Of a stretch of 64,000 nt of DNA, positions 45,773 to 55,061 are shown piece by piece. The notes under the pieces were generated by a model that saw nothing but the letters and a program-made list of their open reading frames with translations, made no database searches and was not told the DNA's origin. A program made the position numbers and the translations under genes. Origin of the DNA: Oscillospiraceae bacterium (GTDB lineage Bacteria; Bacillota; Clostridia; Oscillospirales; Oscillospiraceae); contig WRLE01000009.1 of NCBI GenBank assembly GCA_009777775.1, positions 62,001-126,000 of the forward strand. Direction: 5' to 3'. Position 1 is the first letter of the stretch, and every line of letters starts with the position of its first letter.

Positions 45773-47434
45773 TTATTGATTCAATTCCATTGCCACTTCA
45801 CATGATTTTTTATAGAAAGCAATTCCATATCTATATATTTTTGTATAACCTTCATTGGTCAGATTATGGACATAAGCTTTTTCCTTTATCTGCTCTAAGC
45901 CTTTTTCCGCTTCTTCACGCAGGTTTTCTGTCTCACTTTTCAAGTGCTTGAACTCCACTACCACAGCTGCGATGCTTTTATCTTTGGGCTTTATAACACA
46001 ATCAGCTCTTCCCATACCCGATTCCTGATTTGAAAAGACACTGTAGTTACTCGAAGCAGCTAGTATCCCATATATGAACATATGATAGCTGTTCTCGCTG
46101 GTTAAATCGAAATTGCTAGGATTATTTAACAAATCCTCATTTAGGATGTCAGCAACACCTTTAGCATCACCAGAAAACAAATATTTTAAAAATGCTTGTA
46201 TTGCAACAGAAAGCCCTACTCGCTCTTCCCGCAGCCATTCAATTGCATAGCGAGTAAATGTATCTTTTACCTCCATATTCACTAGCTCGGCTTTGAACTC
46301 TCCCCCCTTTGTTTCATCGCAAGGCTTGAGATAGCCGGCATGGAGGAGAAGCGTCCAAAAGGTATTCGAGCTGGCATATTTAATGGGATAAGTGATCTGG
46401 TCAGCAAGTGACATAGAAATGGGTGAATTTGTAAGAAGACCTGCAAGGTCGTCTCTTAATTTATCGTCACCTTTGTGAAACACATCTTGGAGTACTTGCA
46501 TTGAACCAGTATTCACCCAGTAGTTTAAAAACTTTTGTCTGTCAAGGTACATCGTGATGCTCCAGGGGTTATACATATCATGCCCGCCCATCCTGTAGCC
46601 ATCGTACCAACTCTTGATGTCTAAGTATTTATCGCTTATATCGTACATTTCGCAAGCAGCTATAACCTCATCTTCGGTAAATCCAAAGCTGGTGGCATAC
46701 TCTTCATCTAAAACGCCACATACTTTCGGGTTGTTGAAACTGCTGAAAAGACCTTCCTTGGATATCCTCTGAACACCTGTTATCACACCGAATTCTAGGT
46801 GATCGTTCGTCTTAAAAACGCTCCCGAGAAAACCTTGCATGAAACCTATCATTTTATTATAATAGCCATATATTTCAGCATTGTCCAATGGAGCATCATA
46901 TTCATCCAAGAGCACAATCGTCCGTTTCTGATAATATGTATATAAACAAGAGGTCAAAAATTTCAGTGAAGAACGTAGACCTACTTCGCTTGCTTCCATA
47001 GAACAATATTTATGAAAGATTTCCTTTTCGTATGTGCTGAGTTTTTCGCTTTCGCATATGTATAGATACTCGAGATAAACAGTAGAAACCAGTTCTGCTA
47101 TGCTTTCAATAGCTTCTTCGTAAGTTGACATTTCTACATTTTTTAAAGTCATTGAAATAACAGGATACTGGTTCATGTGCTTTTCACAGATTTCGTGATG
47201 TTGTGTGATTGCTAAATCATCAAAGAAGCTTATGCTATTGCGATTGACATCGAAGAAGCTCCGCAGCATACTCATATTCAGCGTTTTCCCAAAACGTCTA
47301 GGCCTCGTTATGAGTGTAACTGCATCTTTATTATCAAGAAGCTCCTTGATAAACAATGTCTTGTCTATATAAAAGCAGTTGTCTTCCATTATTCTTTCAA
47401 AAGACTCAGCACCAATGAATATCTGTTTTTTCAA
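45773..47434 (-). CDS. AAA-ATPase-like protein with PD-(D/E)XK nuclease domain
   Basis: A 553-residue protein of the family that pairs an AAA-like domain (SFERIMEDNCFYIDKTLFI, then Walker A-like TRPRRFGKTLNMSML, Walker B IVLLDEYDAPLD) with a C-terminal PD-(D/E)XK-type region (GRADCVIKPKDKSIAAVVVEFK, where D, E and K are the catalytic residues). These genes are often multicopy in anaerobes; function is unknown, possibly mobile-element or defence related. The start is TTG (47434) after GGAGGT; the first candidate codon at 47449 is also TTG and precedes that site. Confidence 0.88.
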   Translation of the reverse strand: MKKQIFIGAESFERIMEDNCFYIDKTLFIKELLDNKDAVTLITRPRRFGKTLNMSMLRSFFDVNRNSISFFDDLAITQHHEICEKHMNQYPVISMTLKNVEMSTYEEAIESIAELVSTVYLEYLYICESEKLSTYEKEIFHKYCSMEASEVGLRSSLKFLTSCLYTYYQKRTIVLLDEYDAPLDNAEIYGYYNKMIGFMQGFLGSVFKTNDHLEFGVITGVQRISKEGLFSSFNNPKVCGVLDEEYATSFGFTEDEVIAACEMYDISDKYLDIKSWYDGYRMGGHDMYNPWSITMYLDRQKFLNYWVNTGSMQVLQDVFHKGDDKLRDDLAGLLTNSPISMSLADQITYPIKYASSNTFWTLLLHAGYLKPCDETKGGEFKAELVNMEVKDTFTRYAIEWLREERVGLSVAIQAFLKYLFSGDAKGVADILNEDLLNNPSNFDLTSENSYHMFIYGILAASSNYSVFSNQESGMGRADCVIKPKDKSIAAVVVEFKHLKSETENLREEAEKGLEQIKEKAYVHNLTNEGYTKIYRYGIAFYKKSCEVAMELNQ

Positions 47435-47554
47435 AGCAATGACCTCCAAAATAGTCTCCGTTTCGATTATATCACTTCAAAGAGACAAATACCACTATAT
47501 AATATTATATGCTGCGGCCTTGTCAGTTAATCACATGAAAAAAAGAGAAAAGCC

Positions 47555-47583
47555 TTGACGAGGCTTGAACTGTTTGGTAGAAT
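47555..47583 (+). promoter_or_regulatory. Promoter of the CDF exporter gene
   Basis: TTGACG (47555-47560) and TAGAAT (47578-47583) with a 17-bp spacer. AAGCCT and AGGCTT form an inverted repeat around the -35 (47550-47566), a possible operator. Confidence 0.7.
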
Positions 47584-47589
47584 GGCGAT

Positions 47590-47766
47590 AACGAATTTCG
47601 ATTCTTCTATTGTATTTAAATAAGTACTAGAATCTGAGCAGGCGATGACTCCGAGATTGGGGTTGTGGGGCTGGGCCAATACGGCAGCAAGAGCAAAAAC
47701 GCACTTGTGGGACAGTATATGTTCCATATGTGCGTTTATATTTTTATCTATTTGCGGAGGCATAAA
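47590..47766 (+). promoter_or_regulatory. Structured leader of the CDF gene (candidate metal-sensing riboswitch)
   Basis: About 175 nt between promoter and start codon with no credible coding. It contains a GATTCT/AGAATC stem and G-rich segments before a terminator at 47697. A leader with a terminator before a metal exporter is the arrangement of manganese and NiCo riboswitches. I cannot match it with certainty to a known class. Confidence 0.45.
47697..47746 (+). terminator. Intrinsic terminator/attenuator before the CDF gene
   Basis: AAACGCAC and GTGCGTTT form an 8-bp outer stem, TGGGAC and GTTCCA an inner one, followed by ATATTTTTAT, 20 bp before the start codon. Transcription must read through this hairpin to express the exporter. 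Confidence 0.8.
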
Positions 47767-48651
47767 ATGGGAAGGACTAACGAAAAACTCGCAATGACGG
47801 TGACAAGCATCAACATCATTGAAAATACTGTACTGACAGCATTCAAAATGTTTGCTGGTATCTTTGGGAAATCAGCAGCAATGGTTTCTGATGCGCTACA
47901 TTCCCTGTCTGATGTGGTAAGCACTTTGATTGTCAAAATAGGCGTTACTATGGCAAATCAAGCACCTGATGAGGAACATCCCTATGGACACGAACGCTTT
48001 GAATGTGTTGCAGCGGTCATTTTATCAGCGATTCTCTTTATAACAGGAGCTGGAATTGGCATAAATGGTATCCGCAATATCATTTCTGGAAACTATGGAG
48101 AGCTGGCAGTTCCGGGAATGCTCGCCCTGGTTGCTGCCATTGTCTCAATAACAGTTAAAGAAGGAATGTTTTGGTTCACCCGCTGGGCAGCGAAAAAAAC
48201 GGATTCCAGCGCATTGATGGCTTCTGCTTGGCATAGCCGCTCAGATGCCTTTTCCTCCGTTGGTAGTTTCATTGGCATCTTCGGTGCTCGAATGGGATAC
48301 CCGATACTTGATTCAGTGGCTTGCATAATCATATGCTTACTCATAATCAAGGTATCTGTAGATATATTCAAAGAAGCCGTTGGGAAAATGACGGATAAAG
48401 CAGTAGAAACCGATATTGTAGACGATATGCGCAAGACGATTTTAGCAGTGGATCAAGTAATTGGAATCGATTTGCTGAGAACCCGTTTATTTGGCAATCG
48501 AATTTATGTGGATGTGGACATTGCTGTAGATGGCAGTAAAACATTAACAGAAGCCCACAAGGTAGCAGAGAGTGTCCATGAGTGTATTGAAAGGGAGTTT
48601 CAAAAAGTAAAACACTGCACGGTACATGTTAATCCCATGGAAATGGTTTGA
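47767..48651 (+). CDS. Cation diffusion facilitator (CDF) metal exporter
   Basis: A 294-residue divalent-metal/proton antiporter: six membrane helices, with metal-site residues in SDALHSLSDVVSTL and SAWHSRSDAFSS, and a cytoplasmic C-terminal ferredoxin-like domain ending HCTVHVNPME. The first site HxxxD resembles manganese or iron exporters of the MneP type, but metal choice is inference. I start at the ATG at 47767 (MGRTNEK) after GGAGG; the frame upstream is part of the structured leader. Confidence 0.92.
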   Translation: MGRTNEKLAMTVTSINIIENTVLTAFKMFAGIFGKSAAMVSDALHSLSDVVSTLIVKIGVTMANQAPDEEHPYGHERFECVAAVILSAILFITGAGIGINGIRNIISGNYGELAVPGMLALVAAIVSITVKEGMFWFTRWAAKKTDSSALMASAWHSRSDAFSSVGSFIGIFGARMGYPILDSVACIIICLLIIKVSVDIFKEAVGKMTDKAVETDIVDDMRKTILAVDQVIGIDLLRTRLFGNRIYVDVDIAVDGSKTLTEAHKVAESVHECIEREFQKVKHCTVHVNPMEMV

Positions 48652-48668
48652 CCAGATTTAATAAAAAA

Positions 48669-50873
48669 TTAAGGGAATAATGCTTCTTTCAATCCTTCAA
48701 AATCCAAATAATCCTCGATGAATTGTTTTCTAAGTAGGTTTTTTGGTACAAATTCGTTGTATTTTCCGCGTACTTGGATGTTGTCGGGGAGCGGCAGGTC
48801 GTATAGGTTTAAGTCAGATTGCATAATGTCATATATTAGTGCTTCCAATTCCTTGGCAGTACCATCAAATATCACTTCAAGGAAAACCGCACTTATCCAA
48901 GGCAGCTTGCTTTTGATGCCCCTGTGGAGTAACGAATAATGTAGAGTAAAAAGCTGTCTTGTGCCCACCCAGGGGAAGATGGCGAATTTTTTATCTGAAA
49001 GCTGGGTCACCAAATTATCCAGAATGCCGCTACCTGCGGCGATGTAGCGTATTTCCAAAAGTCTATCTTGGCAACGCTCACTAATATAGGGATATTCATC
49101 CTCAGACTCTAAAACACTTCGTATTTTCCTCACTAGAATCGTGTGAAGCTCCACGTCAAAATCAACATCCCAATCAACCAGGGAGATGCCGGGAACGTGC
49201 TTGACGAAAATCACTTTTGCCTTTTCGTTCACATCAATAGTTTCCCAAGCCATACCAGCAAGGGCAAAGCGATACCCAACAGGATATATTTTATCAACCG
49301 TACCAATGGTGCGGTTTTCGTCTTTTACGAGAAGATAATCTGTAGCGATGAATACTGTGAGAAACTTATGGCTATTTACCACCTTTTCTCCAGCTTTTCC
49401 TATAATGAGTCCTCCCCGTTCTGTACGCTCCAGTTGTTCTGTAAATATGAGATAGCTTAGTAGCTCCCTATAATCATCTTGAGATATTTTTTTAAAGCTG
49501 CCAAGAGTCAGAATGGACGATGCCAGCGCAGCAGCGGAAGTTTCTCCATTGCTTTTTAAGTGGCTCATGGTCTGGTGATAAAGCAGGTTATATGGGTGGT
49601 GATGGGGGTAGAGTGGCTCTATCCAATTATCCTTGGTATATAACTCGATTATGGCTATTATTCTGATGAATTCCCAATTGATTGGACCAAGAATATCAGA
49701 AGCATCGACCCGCAGGTTTTCCACGAAAGTGAATAGCAGCTGGGGTATTTGACCTCTTCGCCCACAGCGACCAAGTCTCTGGGCAAAGCTTGATACTGTA
49801 AGGGGTGCGCCCACTTGGACGGCTTGGTCTAAGGAACCGATGTCAATACCCAGTTCCAAGGTGACAGTTGCTCCCGTGACTATCTTTTCGTCCTCGGACT
49901 TCATTTCATCTTCCGTTGTCTCTCTGAGAAGAGCGGATACATTTCCATGATGAACCCTGTAAACATCGGGGGATTTATTTTTTAAGGCAATTTCCCGCAG
50001 GTTTGCCATGATAAATTCGGTTTCTTCCCGGCTGTTGGTGAAAATAATGGTCTTTTTGTCCAGAGTCATTTTATATAAATACTCAAAATGCTCTCGATGA
50101 CCAATATCACCCTCTCCTATGACATTTATCACATTTCCGCTACCATCTCGCTCAACAAAGTCTCGTTTATCTGCGAAATTCACAAAACGCTCCACATGGA
50201 GGCGAACACGCTTTTTACCCTCATCTGATATGGGAGCGGCACAGTTACGTCCTGTACCTGTGTTTAACCAATTTTGCGCCATGGTAACATCACCAAGGGT
50301 GGCGGAAAGCCCGATTCTCCTTGGGATAACACCTGTCAAATTCTGTAGTCTTTCAAGGACGCATAAAAGCTGTACACCCCTGGAGTCTCGCATGAAATGA
50401 TGCACCTCGTCGATAATCACATATCGCAAGTCTGAAAACATTTGAAGGCTGGCTCCCCGCTTGTTGGTGAGTAGACTTTCCAAAGACTCTGGAGTAATTT
50501 GTATCAAGCCCTGGGGTTTTTTGATAAGCTGCTCTTTCTTTGTTTGAGAGGCGTCGCCATGCCATTTTGTTACTGGAATATTGGAGTCCAGGAGTAACAG
50601 CTCCAGCCGCTTAAACTGGTCGTTTATTAATGCCTTAAGGGGAGAAATATACATTACACCCACAGTTTTCGATGGATTATTATACATATCTGTGAGTATG
50701 GGGAGAAAAGCCGCTTCGGTTTTCCCAGAAGCAGTTCCGCTGGAGAGAAGGAGGTTATCGTCGCTATCGAATATAATATCGCAAGCAGCAACCTGAATCC
50801 CACGCAATTCTTCCCATTTGTTTAAATATATGAAATCCTGAATAAAAGGAGCAAGCCTATTAAATACTTCCAT
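48669..50873 (-). CDS. Lhr-like DEVH-box superfamily 2 helicase
   Basis: A 734-residue helicase: Walker A GTASGKTEA (46-54), IIDEVHHF (DEVH at 155-158), SATLGD (motif III), GATVTLELGIDIG, and motif VI QRLGRCGRRG, followed by a C-terminal region of about 340 residues. Helicases of this type occur beside BREX-type ATPases and TerB-domain proteins in Firmicutes. Here those partners are encoded on the same strand 6-11 kb away, separated by surface-protein genes. It is convergent with the CDF gene (17-bp gap). Confidence 0.88.
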   Translation of the reverse strand: MEVFNRLAPFIQDFIYLNKWEELRGIQVAACDIIFDSDDNLLLSSGTASGKTEAAFLPILTDMYNNPSKTVGVMYISPLKALINDQFKRLELLLLDSNIPVTKWHGDASQTKKEQLIKKPQGLIQITPESLESLLTNKRGASLQMFSDLRYVIIDEVHHFMRDSRGVQLLCVLERLQNLTGVIPRRIGLSATLGDVTMAQNWLNTGTGRNCAAPISDEGKKRVRLHVERFVNFADKRDFVERDGSGNVINVIGEGDIGHREHFEYLYKMTLDKKTIIFTNSREETEFIMANLREIALKNKSPDVYRVHHGNVSALLRETTEDEMKSEDEKIVTGATVTLELGIDIGSLDQAVQVGAPLTVSSFAQRLGRCGRRGQIPQLLFTFVENLRVDASDILGPINWEFIRIIAIIELYTKDNWIEPLYPHHHPYNLLYHQTMSHLKSNGETSAAALASSILTLGSFKKISQDDYRELLSYLIFTEQLERTERGGLIIGKAGEKVVNSHKFLTVFIATDYLLVKDENRTIGTVDKIYPVGYRFALAGMAWETIDVNEKAKVIFVKHVPGISLVDWDVDFDVELHTILVRKIRSVLESEDEYPYISERCQDRLLEIRYIAAGSGILDNLVTQLSDKKFAIFPWVGTRQLFTLHYSLLHRGIKSKLPWISAVFLEVIFDGTAKELEALIYDIMQSDLNLYDLPLPDNIQVRGKYNEFVPKNLLRKQFIEDYLDFEGLKEALFP

Positions 50874-51000
50874 TTTCTATTCATCACATCCTGTCGCTTA
50901 ATATATTGGATTAATTGTACACCAAATATATATAAAGGTCAAAAGAATAAGAAAGAGAGCTACAATAATTGGTAAATTGTTTTGATGTCTTTGCATTATC

Positions 51001-51025
51001 AGCCACATCTGATGTGGCTTTTATA
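51001..51025 (+). terminator. Orphan terminator upstream of the surface-protein operon
   Basis: AGCCACATC and GATGTGGCT form a 9-bp stem followed by TTTTAT. No gene on the plus strand ends here, so it may be an attenuator of the following operon or end a small RNA. The rest of the 347-bp gap (50874-51220) is AT-rich and shows nothing else. Confidence 0.65.
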
Positions 51026-51220
51026 TTGCAAAACTTGTAAGAAAATTCATATAATGCTGAATTGTTATTCAAAATTTCCCATTAAAATTAATCGTTTTAC
51101 AAGCAAAATGTTGAAATCATCATTACTAATGTGTAATTAAGGGTTTTCCATAGTTGCTACGAATTAAGCTATAGCAATTAAGAATTGTACACTAGCTAAT
51201 AAAACTGGAGGTAGATTGTC

Positions 51221-53488
51221 TTGAAAACCAGATATGGATTATTAAGAGTTACCTCCATTAGTTTTGTGATTATATTAGTCATATCAATGATAATGCCATA
51301 TATGGCTTTTGCCCATGCTACAGAAAGCAGCTTGATGGGAACGGAATCATCTGGAAATAGCACATCATCTGTGGCATCCGAAACATCTCTAACAGCAGCT
51401 TCCGCGACTTCGCTACCGAGAAGCCGTGGAGTTGGTGCTGATTTTGTAATTGATATAGGCATAGGACCACCGACTATTCCTGGGGTCGTTCCCCATCCCA
51501 CTGGAGCGGGTACGGGATATAGCGTAACAGCAGGACCGAATAGGACTATTGATTTTAATACAGTTGCAAATACCTACACCTATGAAATTACCCAAACAGG
51601 AGGCAGCTCTGGTTTTTGGACAATTAACCTTCCCACAGGAGTAAATACCACAATAATACTGCGTGACATCAATGCAAGTGTCTATATTCATATGAATGGA
51701 AATGCACATCTAAACCTACTACTTGCTGGCGATAATATCATTACTGCGGGATACATTACTGTGAGAGAGTTTGCCAGCATTACAATAGATAGCGCAGATG
51801 TAGCAGGGTCTGAACTTGGCTCTCTCAACATAACTAGCGCACATGGAGGATATGCAGCAATTGGTGGATATTATAATACCAGCTCCACACCCAATTCTTC
51901 CCATAGTGGGAATATCACGATAAATGGTGGCACAATCATAGCAACCCACAATAGCGGACAAACCCCATCGGCAGCAGTCATTGGAGGCGCATATGGAACC
52001 CAAGGCACCATAAATATAAACGGAGGGTACGTTAGCGCAACGGCATTAAATTCCAGCTCAGCAGCTGCAATTGGAGGTGGGCAAGGAGCAAAGGGAACGG
52101 TAAGCATCACAGGAGGAACAGTGGTGGCTACCATAAGCACTGGTGGTAGCAGTGCCCTTCCTGCGTATCGTGGCGGTGCTGCCATTGGCGGAGGTGCTGG
52201 AGGAGGTACACCCACCAGTGGAAATGCCTATGTCTCCATCAGTGGTGGGAAAGTAATTGCATCCGCATATAATGGAGCCGCCATTGGTGGTGGTATGCTT
52301 AGCGCAAATGCTGTTGTGGAAATATTAGCAGGTGAAATAATTGCTTCCACATCGGGTTTGGGAGCGGCAATCGGTGGCGGTGGCGGAACAACAGGAGGAA
52401 GCAATATTATTGTAGGTGCCGTGGATGTGAGCATCAGCGGAGGACATCTGGAGCTGAAAGCATCAAATGGCGCAGCCGTTGGAAATGGAGGATATCAATC
52501 TGGTGCTGTGCCAGTCCACAGTGATGCCTTATCGGGGATTGTTTCCATTACCGGAGGTGAAATAATCGCCGATGTAAACCAAGGCAATGGTATTGGTACT
52601 GGGTGGAACAACAAAGTAATACCGCAATTTCAAATTGATACAGGAGCGGATATTATTGTTTTCGGACGAACACGAACATCCTTTGCAGGTATTTATGCTG
52701 GAGATAATACCTCAAGTTATGGATATGGCATGAATACTGGAGATGCATACTATATAAATCTCGGTTTTCCAGACTCAGGAGCGCAGATGAAAGAAGGAAC
52801 GACACTACTTGTTTTTCCTTATGGAGGGACAGAAAATCCTATTAGGAACATAACTGTACCCTATGATATAGGAATGCTCTCTTTTACCATGGGAGACGGA
52901 GCATATGCACAATATAGTATATTTGCGCAAACTACATCGGGATATATCCAGCTTGCCCATGCCAGCGCTCCACTTCCAAGCCCGCTACCATTGGCGAGTA
53001 ACATTGTGTATAACGATGGCAATATATACACAGTGAATCAAACTTTCAGTTATTACAACAATGGTCATGTCCATGATACATATTTTCGATCTCTACCTGT
53101 GAAAGCTGGTAGTGGATTTGGCTATTATCATTTGGTTACCGAGAGATACATAAATATGTCTGGGAATCCAATTTCTTCTCAAACCATGAAGCTCGTACCT
53201 GTGGGTGGCGCTTATACTAAAAGCATCCTATCCATCCCTGGTTATACATATAAAGGTTATAAATGGGACGGCCTACCCATAGGTGGCGATTATATAGCAG
53301 CCAATCCCACAGGCGAGCTTATATACACAAACAGGCTAATTTATTTTGTTTACGACACTTACCAAGCAGTTCCCACAGGAATAAAGAACAGCGATGGGGA
53401 GCTTGGGTTGTTTACCTTGGCAACCGTATCTCTAACAACAATTGGTCTGCTAGTTTTTAGGTATATAAAAAGGAAAGTGGGTGTATAG
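51221..53488 (+). CDS. Cell-surface protein with glycine-rich beta-helix repeats
   Basis: A 755-residue exported protein. It begins with a TTG supported by GGAGGT, and has a signal peptide (about 1-30, ending AFAHA). Residues 150-480 contain repeats of about 30 residues of the form AAIGGG.G..GTV.ITGGTV.A, expected to form a right-handed beta helix; similar proteins are annotated as carbohydrate-binding. The C-terminus has VPTGI, a hydrophobic helix and a basic tail (KRKVGV), a variant sorting signal. It is first in an operon with two pilin-like genes. Confidence 0.85.
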   Translation: MKTRYGLLRVTSISFVIILVISMIMPYMAFAHATESSLMGTESSGNSTSSVASETSLTAASATSLPRSRGVGADFVIDIGIGPPTIPGVVPHPTGAGTGYSVTAGPNRTIDFNTVANTYTYEITQTGGSSGFWTINLPTGVNTTIILRDINASVYIHMNGNAHLNLLLAGDNIITAGYITVREFASITIDSADVAGSELGSLNITSAHGGYAAIGGYYNTSSTPNSSHSGNITINGGTIIATHNSGQTPSAAVIGGAYGTQGTININGGYVSATALNSSSAAAIGGGQGAKGTVSITGGTVVATISTGGSSALPAYRGGAAIGGGAGGGTPTSGNAYVSISGGKVIASAYNGAAIGGGMLSANAVVEILAGEIIASTSGLGAAIGGGGGTTGGSNIIVGAVDVSISGGHLELKASNGAAVGNGGYQSGAVPVHSDALSGIVSITGGEIIADVNQGNGIGTGWNNKVIPQFQIDTGADIIVFGRTRTSFAGIYAGDNTSSYGYGMNTGDAYYINLGFPDSGAQMKEGTTLLVFPYGGTENPIRNITVPYDIGMLSFTMGDGAYAQYSIFAQTTSGYIQLAHASAPLPSPLPLASNIVYNDGNIYTVNQTFSYYNNGHVHDTYFRSLPVKAGSGFGYYHLVTERYINMSGNPISSQTMKLVPVGGAYTKSILSIPGYTYKGYKWDGLPIGGDYIAANPTGELIYTNRLIYFVYDTYQAVPTGIKNSDGELGLFTLATVSLTTIGLLVFRYIKRKVGV

Positions 53489-53614
53489 GGATGCCGCTTA
53501 CTTAATGATTGTATAAGTATTTTGCGAAGCCTTAGTGTTGGTATTTTAAATAACTGTGCAAGTGCCAATACAAATATTTCAAGCAAGACATCTATAATGC
53601 AAAGGAGCGTTCTA

Positions 53615-54988
53615 ATGAAAAAGAAAAGGGACAATAATCACAAAAAAATCAGCTGTATAGCACTTGCTCTAATAATAGCCATCGGCTTGTTATCACCTGT
53701 GCTGAAGCAATCGGCGAGTGCGTCAAGCTATTCGGTGGGAACAGATGCATTAAACCCAGCACCATCGGCAATCACTAAAATTTTTAAAATGCCAACGGGA
53801 ACAACAACGCCCACCGCAAGCTTTCGATTTATATTTCAGCCAATTGGAATTAATGAACTCACTGACCCTGCGACAATTGCAACGATGCCACCAATTAGTG
53901 ACAAGCTTATAAATTTTTCTGCCGCTGACGATATTTCCGGCTCAGGCGTGTCGATTTTTACCAGTGGCGATGTGAAATCTGTGGTGAAGGAATCGTCTGA
54001 TTTAAGCAGCGACCCCTTGATTGTTTGGCCTGGAGTGGGCGTATACAAGTATTATGTCAGCGAAACACAAGTTAGCCATACCAGCATACCTGGTCTAAGC
54101 ACGATGGAAAATGCTGATGCCGTATACTCCCAGGCAAGATATATTGTGGAATTTTGGGTGGACTTAGACTCCAGTAGTCAGCTTTTTGTGAAGTATGTCA
54201 ATGCCATTACAGTGGCGGGCTTCATTGATGAATACTACCCTGGCGACCCTGGGGGCTCAAAGGTTGACCCAACTCCTGGCGAAGATAGGACAAATCCCTA
54301 TGTCACCATTGAAGATGGATTTTCACAGCTAATATTTACAAATAGGTTTTGGAAAAGCGATGGAACAGGACCTGATACTCCCGATGTAAACGCTCTGGAA
54401 ATTACAAAGAGCATAGATGGCATGGACGATGACCCGCTGAGATTCGACAGATATTTCACCTTTACCATTAAAGTCACTCAACCCAGCCTCATATCAGCAA
54501 CACAAAGCTACAAAGCCTATGTTCTCAATGCCAGCGGAGTGAAAGTCATAAGTAATGATAATTATCCTGGGATTCCAGTGGATGGCTTAATCGAATTTGT
54601 ATCGGGAACTGAAGAGGTGGTAAAGCTAAAGCATGGGGAAAGGCTTGCCTTTGTGGACTTGCATATTGGGTCACGAGTGGAAGTTATGGAAGCTGCCGAT
54701 GCTTTGTATAGACCAAGTTATCAGCGGACCTTTGCAGGTACAAGCGTATTTGTCGGTACTGCAGGAGCTTCATGGGGTTTCCCAAGGGCTGCAACTCCAG
54801 TGGATGCAGCACCCCATTATCTCCCTGAAGGTAATGGAAACAAAGCGAACTTTATAAATACCAGAGTCAATGCAACTCCCACCGGTGTAAAAGTCGATGA
54901 CCTGCCATATGTACTCTTGCTCGGACTTGCACCCACTAGCCTTGCTGGATATATTATCGTGAAAGCACGTAAAAAAACAAGGGACTAG
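53615..54988 (+). CDS. Pilin-like surface protein with FctA/Spy0128-type domains
   Basis: A 457-residue exported protein: signal peptide (about 8-38), then two Ig-like modules of the streptococcal pilin (FctA/Spy0128) type, the first from AITKIFKMPTG to FTNRFWKSDG, the second from LEITKSIDGMDDDPLRF. Such modules form Lys-Asn isopeptide bonds. The C-terminus reads TPTGVKVDD, a hydrophobic helix and KARKKTRD, an atypical sorting signal. I start at 53615 after AAAGGAG; the upstream frame is non-homologous. Confidence 0.83.
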   Translation: MKKKRDNNHKKISCIALALIIAIGLLSPVLKQSASASSYSVGTDALNPAPSAITKIFKMPTGTTTPTASFRFIFQPIGINELTDPATIATMPPISDKLINFSAADDISGSGVSIFTSGDVKSVVKESSDLSSDPLIVWPGVGVYKYYVSETQVSHTSIPGLSTMENADAVYSQARYIVEFWVDLDSSSQLFVKYVNAITVAGFIDEYYPGDPGGSKVDPTPGEDRTNPYVTIEDGFSQLIFTNRFWKSDGTGPDTPDVNALEITKSIDGMDDDPLRFDRYFTFTIKVTQPSLISATQSYKAYVLNASGVKVISNDNYPGIPVDGLIEFVSGTEEVVKLKHGERLAFVDLHIGSRVEVMEAADALYRPSYQRTFAGTSVFVGTAGASWGFPRAATPVDAAPHYLPEGNGNKANFINTRVNATPTGVKVDDLPYVLLLGLAPTSLAGYIIVKARKKTRD

Positions 54989-55061
54989 ACAAGCGAATAT
55001 TATATAGCAGGCTCATGAAATATCCACACTGAGGTTTATTAGCATTAAGGAATGAAGACGA

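Noticed and set aside
53537-53552. Partial copy of the MITE end (TATTTTAAATAACT)
   Set aside because: Only about 14 bp match in AT-rich DNA, with no partner repeat nearby.
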